Part shown: piece by piece, positions 56,490 to 64,000 of the stretch
How positions within the stretch are numbered: the stretch's first letter is position 1
Layout of the letters: every line of letters starts with the position of its first letter
Source of the DNA: Deltaproteobacteria bacterium
Lineage (GTDB): Bacteria > Myxococcota_A > Polyangia > GCA-2747355
Direction of reading: 5' to 3'
Assembly (NCBI GenBank): GCA_020633415.1
Contig: JACKDQ010000004.1
Location: forward strand, 124,001-188,000
Length of the DNA: 64,000 nt
Made by a program: the position numbers and the translations under genes
The notes under the pieces: model-generated
What the model was told of the DNA's origin: nothing
Seen by the model: the letters and a program-made list of their open reading frames with translations, nothing else
The model's database searches: none

Positions 56490-56545
56490 CGCGCAACGCC
56501 TGGCCATCTTTCAAGCGAGCACTGGGCTAAGGAATACGTACTCCG

Positions 56546-57091
56546 ATGAAACCGCTCCTCACGCTGGCTGTTTGTCTGCTCTCGATTTCAGCCCACGCCG
56601 ATCGCCGCTCGATGATCGAGGCGCTCTCGGCGATCGAGAATGTACCTTCGCGCGCCGAGCTGCTGACGCTCGCCGGTAATGCAGCGCCAGAGCTATTGCG
56701 CTCGATCGTGCTCAGTCCGCCCGCCCAGCGCTTGGCGGTGACCCGAGCGATCGCCGCGCTCGGCTATTTCCCTTCCAGGGCGACCGATCGGGTGTTACGC
56801 ACGCTGATCACGCGCTATCGTCGTTCGAAAAAGGGCATTGAGCTGCTCGATCTGCAGCAAGCGCTGGTCGCCTACGGCGTTGCCGCTGGACGGTCGGCGT
56901 TGCCAACCGTGCGCCCGTTTCTTACCCATCTGCACCCGGATGTGCGGATCGCCGCAGCTACCGCGCTGTGGCGCAGCGATCCGCTGGCGGCGCGGCGGTT
57001 GCTGAGCGAACAGCTGACTCGCGAAAAGGAAGGTTTCGTGCGCGCCGAAGTCGAGCGGCTATTAGCCCGCGGTGATGGTCGGCGGCGCTGA
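56546..57091 (+). CDS. Secreted HEAT-repeat-like protein
   Basis: The product has 181 residues with a signal peptide (MKPLLTLAVCLLSISAHA). The remaining helices (ELLTLAGNAAPELLRSIVLSPPAQRLAVTRAIAALGYFPS, VDLQQALVAYGVAAGRSALPTVRPFLTHLHPDVRIAAATALWRSD) look like HEAT/armadillo repeats, with the R...D pattern at their ends. It probably binds another protein. Upstream gap 56 bp from the metzincin gene in the same direction. Confidence 0.7.
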   Translation: MKPLLTLAVCLLSISAHADRRSMIEALSAIENVPSRAELLTLAGNAAPELLRSIVLSPPAQRLAVTRAIAALGYFPSRATDRVLRTLITRYRRSKKGIELLDLQQALVAYGVAAGRSALPTVRPFLTHLHPDVRIAAATALWRSDPLAARRLLSEQLTREKEGFVRAEVERLLARGDGRRR

Positions 57092-57121
57092 GCGCTGACC
57101 GGCGCAGGCCGCTCAGCGGCT

Positions 57122-58717
<1,596 letters not shown>

Positions 58718-58722
58718 TGCCC

Positions 58723-60897
58723 TCAATTATCGCCTCGCTCGGCGCCGCCGACAAGCCGCAGCACGCGCCCATTATCGCCATCGACCAATACCGACTCGCC
58801 GCTCCGGCAGATCGATGTTGCCACCTGAGTGCCGACGACCGCTGGGATGCCAAATTCGCGGGCGAGGGAAGCGGCGTGGGACAACAGGCCGCCGTGGTCA
58901 GTGATCAGGCCGCAAACCTGCGGAAGCACTGCCGCGAGGGCCGGCAGGACCGTCGGGCAGACAACGATTTTGTTGCGCAAATCGAGCGTCATCAGCGCCT
59001 TGGCATCGGTAACAACGAGCACCTCGCCGCGGACGACCCCACCAGCACCTACACCGCAAAGCAGTCGCGCCTGCGGGCTACTCGGAGGGCGGCTGATCGC
59101 AAAGCCGTGGGTGATCGTCAACGCCGGTGCAGCCGCGGCGTGGTTGGCCTGGGCTTGCTTACCCTCGGCGACCGCCTCGCGACAGCTTTCCGACTGTGTC
59201 GGCCGGCGCAGTGCTGTCAGTGTTCGTTCGAGCCGCAAAAAAAATACATCTTCGGGGGCCGCGATCTGTCCATCGGCCGCGAGGGCCTCGCCCGCAGCAA
59301 GCAGTGCGCGGCGTACGATCCAGAGCGCATCGGAAAACAACAGATCGTCATCCTCTTGTTGGGCGCGACGGGTGCGTGCCGCTTCGACCAGCGAGGCAAA
59401 CCGCCGGCGTTGGTTATCGGGCAGGGCCTGGCGAGCGGCGACGTAAAGTTGATGCGCGCGGCGGCGCTGTTCGGCAAATCGTTCGAGTGTCTGATTATCT
59501 GTCAGTCGATCGATCAACTCAGCCAAGTCTTGTTGCTCGGCGATCGTTGGACAGGACACGTCCCAGACAAAGACCAAGCTGCCGTAGCGTCGGCGGAAAT
59601 CCTCCTGCGAGCGGGCGCGCTGGTCGCGCGGTTCGTTGGCGATTTCTGACAATTCAGCGACGATGCGTAGACCGCTGTGCAGGTTGTCGGTCGTCAGCTC
59701 TGATGCCAGCTGCTCGGCGGTCATTTCGCGCTCAGCAAAGGACAGCTCGGAGGCGGTCGCGCTGATGAAGGCCGCCAACTCCGCTTGGGCGCGATTCTTG
59801 CCCGCCGAGAGCCAGCGCTCGTAGTCTTGGTAGAAGTCGACAAAAAGCGCCAATGCGCGTTCGAGGTTGGTTCGCGGATCGTCGTGCGGATGGTGGGCGC
59901 GGAGTCGCTTGCGCAGCGCTGAGAGCGGGGCGCTGGGTGTCGTCGCCGGGGGCGCGCTCTCGATGGCTGAGGTCGAGCGATAGAGCCGGCCTTGATGGAC
60001 GTGATAGCCGAGTGCAGCGCCGTGGGCGTGCAGCAGCGTGATCAGGCTTTGATGCGCGATCGACAGCACGTCCGGGTTGTGTTCGCGGTCCCAGCGATAG
60101 ACGCCTTCGATCAGTCGCGTTCGTCCGACGGTTAGCGGCGGACAGGCGCGCGCTTGTAGCAGCCAGAGGTTGGAGCCGTCGTCCGCCCATTCGATCTCCA
60201 GCGGCTGATCGTGTACGTCGTCCAGCTCGCCAATCTGCCAGCTCAGCGCAGAGATCAGCCGGCCCGGAATCTCTTTGGGCATCGTTTGAGCCTCGCGGTC
60301 TCGCCGGATGATCATCGCCTGTGGGTCAACCCTACCGTCTGCCAGGCGCTCGCTGCGGCCACTGACAAACTCGACGTAGCAGTCGCCGGTGGTCGTTCTT
60401 GTCACCATCAGCCCCGCGTGTCGACTCTCGATCTGCCGCTGCAACAGCACGGCCATTGCTTGCTGCTGCGGATCGACCCCAAGGTGGCCGAGCAGGCGGA
60501 GAGCCGGCTGATCCCACAGCGAACCCCAGATCGCACGAATCGCTGAGATCAACTTCGCGGCGTCGCTGATGTCCATCCGCGAGACAAACAACCCCGACGA
60601 CGGCGTGCCGTCGGCCTCGCAGCTCGCCGATGAGCGGGCGATCAAGCGGCCGCCAAGCGTGCCGATCACGCGCTCAAGAGCGTTGCGCTGCTGGTCATCG
60701 GGCGTCCAGTGCTGCAGAGCTTCACGAATTGCGCGTTGGTCTGTGTTGTCACCGATCGCCTGTCGATACCAAGCAAACGGCAGGCAATAGCCCGTAGGGA
60801 CGGGCAGACCGTGGTTGAGCAGCGGCGCAAGCTGTGCGGCCTTTCCTCCGCACGACGCCGCGTCAGCGTGTTTGAGCGCGATCAGCGTGGCTGGCAC
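58723..60897 (-). CDS. PEP-utilising phosphotransferase of the Rph-like layout
   Basis: The product has 724 residues from GTG 60897. An N-terminal PPDK/ATP-grasp domain (GGKAAQLAPLLNHGLPVPTGY, GRLIARSSASCEADGTPSSGLF, LEIEWADDGSNLWLLQARA) is followed by a middle domain and a C-terminal swivelling domain with the phospho-His motif GLITDHGGLLSHAASLAREFGIPAVVG. The PEP-binding barrel of PPDK is missing. This layout is that of rifampin phosphotransferase, which uses ATP to phosphorylate a small molecule via His. The middle domain does not tell the substrate. It starts one base after the PASTA stop and ends just before the kinase start. Confidence 0.82.
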   Translation of the reverse strand: MPATLIALKHADAASCGGKAAQLAPLLNHGLPVPTGYCLPFAWYRQAIGDNTDQRAIREALQHWTPDDQQRNALERVIGTLGGRLIARSSASCEADGTPSSGLFVSRMDISDAAKLISAIRAIWGSLWDQPALRLLGHLGVDPQQQAMAVLLQRQIESRHAGLMVTRTTTGDCYVEFVSGRSERLADGRVDPQAMIIRRDREAQTMPKEIPGRLISALSWQIGELDDVHDQPLEIEWADDGSNLWLLQARACPPLTVGRTRLIEGVYRWDREHNPDVLSIAHQSLITLLHAHGAALGYHVHQGRLYRSTSAIESAPPATTPSAPLSALRKRLRAHHPHDDPRTNLERALALFVDFYQDYERWLSAGKNRAQAELAAFISATASELSFAEREMTAEQLASELTTDNLHSGLRIVAELSEIANEPRDQRARSQEDFRRRYGSLVFVWDVSCPTIAEQQDLAELIDRLTDNQTLERFAEQRRRAHQLYVAARQALPDNQRRRFASLVEAARTRRAQQEDDDLLFSDALWIVRRALLAAGEALAADGQIAAPEDVFFLRLERTLTALRRPTQSESCREAVAEGKQAQANHAAAAPALTITHGFAISRPPSSPQARLLCGVGAGGVVRGEVLVVTDAKALMTLDLRNKIVVCPTVLPALAAVLPQVCGLITDHGGLLSHAASLAREFGIPAVVGTQVATSICRSGESVLVDGDNGRVLRLVGGAERGDN

Positions 60898-60898
60898 G

Positions 60899-61537
60899 TT
60901 ACTCGTCGCTTCGGTTGATCGTTAGCGTAACCGTCTCTCCCGGCTTGAGTTCAGCGCCCGCTCGGGGGTTTTGGCTGAGCACGAGGCCTTCGGCGCGGTC
61001 TTCATCATAGCTATAGCGCAGGCGAACACTGAAGCCCGCTTCCGATAGCGCGTTTCTCGCCGATTGCAGTCGTCGACCGGTTACGCTTGGCACCTCCTTG
61101 AGCGATGGCCCAGCCGATAGCACGATATTGACGGCGCTACCGCGCTGCACCGCGGTGCCCGCTTGAGGATCGCTGTCGACGATGGCGTTCTTGGGCACGC
61201 TGCCACTCGGCCTACGTGCGGTCTGCCCCAACATCAAGCCTTGTTGCTGAAGTAAGCGAACTGCAGTGGGGACGTCGAGTCCCTTGAGCACCGGGACCGC
61301 GCTCTGAGGCGCTGGCTGTGGGGCCGCAGTGGCTTGCGGCGCAACGGTGGCTTGCGGTGCGGTAGCGGCGACTGGTGGCGTAGCTGGCGTGGCTAGTGGC
61401 GTCGGCGCGAGGCCAGGCAGCGGGGCGCTTGCCGGTGGTGCCTTGGGCGGAACCAAGTGACGCAGCGCAAAGAAAGTTGCCGTGCTGGTAACCGCCGCTG
61501 TGATAAGTGCTACGAAAAATGCTTTGCCCGATGTCAT
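60899..61537 (-). CDS. PASTA-domain membrane protein
   Basis: The product has 212 residues. One membrane helix (about 7-25) follows a short cytosolic tail, then an Ala/Pro-rich linker (about 30-80) and two PASTA domains (about 80-145, VPVLKGLDVPTAVRLLQQQGLMLG...; and 145-210, EVPSVTGRRLQSARNALSEAGFSVRLRYSYDEDRAEGLVLSQNPRAGAELKPGETVTLTI). PASTA domains sense muropeptides in PknB-like kinases. Here they are on a separate protein that heads an operon with a phosphotransferase and a kinase that lacks its own sensor. Confidence 0.85.
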   Translation of the reverse strand: MTSGKAFFVALITAAVTSTATFFALRHLVPPKAPPASAPLPGLAPTPLATPATPPVAATAPQATVAPQATAAPQPAPQSAVPVLKGLDVPTAVRLLQQQGLMLGQTARRPSGSVPKNAIVDSDPQAGTAVQRGSAVNIVLSAGPSLKEVPSVTGRRLQSARNALSEAGFSVRLRYSYDEDRAEGLVLSQNPRAGAELKPGETVTLTINRSDE

Positions 61538-61812
61538 GCGCTATCCGCCCGTTGGATGGTCGAACCTGCCCGCTCGTTCGTCGTGCACGAGAGGCGCAAT
61601 GTTGCGAGGCTAACGAAAATAGTCGCTCCAGGCTAGCACCCCGTTAGCGCTAGCACTCACTCCTTTTCTGCCACGAACGCCTGTTCTGGAGGCGAAAGCA
61701 TGCCGCTTTCAGCGATTGTCGTTATCGTCGGCAGTGCGATTGCGGCGCGAACGCCTGCGCGCTGGCGCAGGGTGGCGGCGTTGTGTACATTTCACCCCTA
61801 CGGAGTTCGATA

Positions 61813-63165
61813 ATGCGCAAATCGCTACTGTTGATGTTAGCGCTGTGTTCGCTGCCGCGGCCGGCCGTTGCCAACGAGCAGAAGTCGTCGCAGAAGATCG
61901 ATGTGCAGATTTGGCGGTTGGCCAACGGGCTGCAGGTCGCCTTCGTGCGTCAAAGCCGCGTCCCCGTGGTCACGGTGCAAGTCTGGTACGGCGTCGGTTC
62001 CAAAGACGAAAGGCGTGGTATCCGCGGCTCAGCCCATATGTTCGAGCACATGATGTTCAAAGGGAGCAAGCGCGTGAGGCCCGAAGCACACGCGCGGATG
62101 ATCTCCTCGGTTGGCGGGTCCTGCAACGCCTTCACCACAGAGGACGTGACGGCCTATCACAACACCGTACCCAAGCAATACTTGGACTTCGCGCTCAAAT
62201 TGGAGGCCGAGCGCATGCGTTCTCTGGTGCTCACAGACAAGTGGATCGACAAGGAGCGCCAGGTTGTCAAAGAGGAGAAACGCAAGCGGCTGGACAACAG
62301 CCCGATCGGACGCGCCCTTGAAGCGCTAACGGCGCTCACCTTCGAGAAGCATCCTTATGCATGGACGCCAGCCGGCTTTCTCGAAGAGTTGAATCGCATG
62401 AAGCGCTCGGATTTTCGCGCATTCTATGACCGCTACTATCAGCCCAATAATGCCACGGTGGTGGTCGTCGGCGATGTCGAGCGTCCCGCCGTGGAAGCGG
62501 CTGTTAACGAATATTTCAGCAAGATCCCCAAGGCGCCCGATCCGCCGCGCGTCGCCGTCAAAGAGCCCGAACAGCGGGCCTATCGCGAGAAAGTTGGCGA
62601 TTGGCCGTCACAATTGTCGGTGTTCATCGGTGCCTACCATATTCCGGCGGCCAACCATCCGGACATCCCGGCGCTCGAAATGCTCAGCACGATCTTGTCC
62701 GCCGGTCGGACGTCGCGGCTCTACCAAGCGCTGGTGCGCAAGAAGCAGATCGCCGTCGCCGCTGGCGGCTTCGTCTGGCCCCGTGAACAGCCCGGCGTAT
62801 TGATCATCTATGGCATCGGCCTGCCGCGGCATGACGTCGCCAAGATCAAAGCCGAGTTGCTAACCGAGCTCGAACGTGTTGCCGATGAGGGCGTTGCCTC
62901 GACCGAGCTCTTGCGCGCGCAGAATCAACTGGCGACCTCCCATTTGCGCCGATTGCGCACGGTTTACGGGATCGCCAATGCGATCGGTATGTCGACCTAC
63001 GTTCAGGGCAATCCGCGCGCCTTTCTCGAGGACGAGCGACGCTTCGACGCGGTGACACAATCAGATATCAAACGCGTGGCCCAGCGATATCTGCGACGCT
63101 CGAATCTTTCGGCAATCGTCTTGCCGGCTAGCAGCGGCAAAGCGGCCAAGGGAGGTCGACGATGA
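61813..63165 (+). CDS. M16 family zinc protease (active type)
   Basis: The product has 450 residues from ATG 61813, with CGGAG upstream. A signal peptide (to about PAVA) is followed by the M16 domain; the inverted zinc motif HxxEH is HMFEH at 75-79, and the third ligand Glu is in LKLEAERMR. The second half (about 240-430) is the M16 C-terminal half, with ALVRKKQIAVAAGG and ATSHLRRLRTVYGIANAIG. Soluble peptidase secreted to the periplasm. Its stop overlaps the next start (ATGA), as in two-subunit M16 pairs. Confidence 0.88.
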   Translation: MRKSLLLMLALCSLPRPAVANEQKSSQKIDVQIWRLANGLQVAFVRQSRVPVVTVQVWYGVGSKDERRGIRGSAHMFEHMMFKGSKRVRPEAHARMISSVGGSCNAFTTEDVTAYHNTVPKQYLDFALKLEAERMRSLVLTDKWIDKERQVVKEEKRKRLDNSPIGRALEALTALTFEKHPYAWTPAGFLEELNRMKRSDFRAFYDRYYQPNNATVVVVGDVERPAVEAAVNEYFSKIPKAPDPPRVAVKEPEQRAYREKVGDWPSQLSVFIGAYHIPAANHPDIPALEMLSTILSAGRTSRLYQALVRKKQIAVAAGGFVWPREQPGVLIIYGIGLPRHDVAKIKAELLTELERVADEGVASTELLRAQNQLATSHLRRLRTVYGIANAIGMSTYVQGNPRAFLEDERRFDAVTQSDIKRVAQRYLRRSNLSAIVLPASSGKAAKGGRR

Positions 63166-64000
63166 AACGCAGTTTACTGGTTGCGGTCGTTGCGCTGGTG
63201 ACGATTGGAGCGGCCTGCGGGACCAAGGTGACCAAGGGACCACTCGCTCCGCTGAAATCAGCGGTCAAGAAAGGTGGCGGGCAAGCCGTCGACCCGTGGG
63301 CAGGGCGTACCGACCTGATCAGCTCACCTCAAGTTCAGCCAGCGAGCGCGCTGGCGATTCCAAAGTATCAGTCGTTTACTCTGCGCAATGGGTTGCGCGT
63401 GATCGCGATGCCCGATCACCAATTGCCGCTGATCTCTGTCGAGTTGGTCTTGGCCGCCGGTGGTATCGACGATCCGCCGGGAAAGGAGGGGCTAGCTCAG
63501 CTCACGGCATCGATGCTTCGTCAGGGCGTCAAGACGATGGACGCCGATGCGATCTCTCGCACTGTCGATGCTGTTGGTGTCTCGCTGTCCGCGGGTGCGG
63601 GCTACGAGCGCTCGACTGTCGACTGCGGCGGGCGCAGCCGCTACCTAGATCTATGCCTGCGGATGATCGAACACCTGGTGCTCACGCCGGTGTTCCCTGA
63701 AGATGAGATGAAGCAGCCAAAGAATGAGTTGCGCGAGCAAGTGCGCGGCATTCGTGACGACCCAAGCGCGTTAGCTCAGCAGTTCTTTTTCAACGAGCTC
63801 TACGGCGATCAACACCCCGCTGGACGGCCCTTAACCTTGGCGGCGATCGAGCGGCTCGGCCGAGATGATCTGATAGGTTTTCATCGTACGCGCTATCTCC
63901 CCGCCGGAGCAGTACTAGCGATCAGTGGAGACTTCGACGTAGACAAGATCCAGCAGGCAGTCCGCTCGCACTTCTCGCGCTGGCGACGACGCAAGTTGCC
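63162..64000 (+). CDS. M16 family subunit lacking the zinc motif, truncated by window edge
   Basis: The frame from ATG 63162 (GGAGG upstream) stays open to the window end, about 279 residues visible. The signal has lipobox-like GAAC near residue 19. The N-terminal M16 half is recognisable (FTLRNGLRVIAMPDHQLPLISVELVLAAGGIDDPPGKEGLAQLTASMLRQG), but where HxxEH is expected the sequence reads GKEGLAQL, so this subunit is catalytically inert and pairs with the active one upstream. In several bacteria such pairs form a heterodimer. The C-terminus is outside the window. Confidence 0.85.
   Translation, partial: MKRSLLVAVVALVTIGAACGTKVTKGPLAPLKSAVKKGGGQAVDPWAGRTDLISSPQVQPASALAIPKYQSFTLRNGLRVIAMPDHQLPLISVELVLAAGGIDDPPGKEGLAQLTASMLRQGVKTMDADAISRTVDAVGVSLSAGAGYERSTVDCGGRSRYLDLCLRMIEHLVLTPVFPEDEMKQPKNELREQVRGIRDDPSALAQQFFFNELYGDQHPAGRPLTLAAIERLGRDDLIGFHRTRYLPAGAVLAISGDFDVDKIQQAVRSHFSRWRRRKL

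Noticed and set aside
61641..61665. Heat-shock CIRCE element
   Set aside because: Only one half-site-like GCTAGCACTC is present and the second arm is absent.

Overview
The window is GC-rich, densely packed DNA with no rRNA, tRNA, CRISPR array or insertion sequence that I can see. It looks chromosomal and most like a Myxococcota (or related former deltaproteobacterial) bacterium. That placement is inference. It rests on about fourteen lipoproteins whose lipobox cysteine is often followed by a D/A/G-rich linker and Cys-rich repeats, two Hanks-type Ser/Thr kinases (one fused to PilZ domains), PASTA, TerB and HDOD proteins, and frequent GTG and TTG starts.

Layout. 1-1725: a truncated phospholipase-D-type lipoprotein and a small lipoprotein. 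1877-16031: a purine/selenium-hydroxylase type catabolic island with ygeY and ygeW (overlapping), a stand-alone fatty-acyl-AMP ligase, a two-gene pilin unit, two coupled PLP enzymes, an SsnA-type deaminase, an HDOD protein and a divergent XdhD-type molybdenum hydroxylase. 16037-20449: two lipoproteins and a membrane protease pair, htpX-ftsH. 20719-23803: a bufferin-type RiPP metallophore operon (MNIO enzyme BufB, partner BufC, six-Cys precursor BufA) followed by a strong hairpin and an outer-membrane-type protein. 23812-33367: secreted and lipidated proteins (Cys-rich, M23, alpha/beta hydrolase, beta-helix) interspersed with yggT, uppP and an AlsS-type acetolactate synthase. 33482-37222: a leftward block with grpE first, a secreted protein, a kinase-PilZ fusion and an RF-1-type rescue factor. 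37290-48783: a DUF2723 membrane protein, a Cys-rich lipoprotein that runs into a 105-bp tandem repeat array, cupin, YbjN-like, TPR, lipid-kinase-like, EfpL-type EF-P, zinc-ribbon coiled-coil and glycine-rich proteins. 49133-52421: an ECF sigma factor, a zinc-finger anti-sigma factor and a secreted caspase/EF-hand/beta-barrel protein, all with overlapping start and stop codons. 52552-57091: lipoprotein, TerB, Cys-rich metzincin and HEAT-like proteins. 57122-61537: a leftward PASTA / PEP-utilising phosphotransferase / Ser-Thr kinase operon. 61813-64000: an M16 protease pair, the second truncated by the window edge.

The best candidates for little-described biology are the bufferin operon whose precursor carries a lipobox, the coupled sigma / anti-sigma / outer-membrane caspase operon, and the PASTA / phosphotransferase / kinase operon. 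Functions are assigned from family motifs read by eye; no database search was possible.
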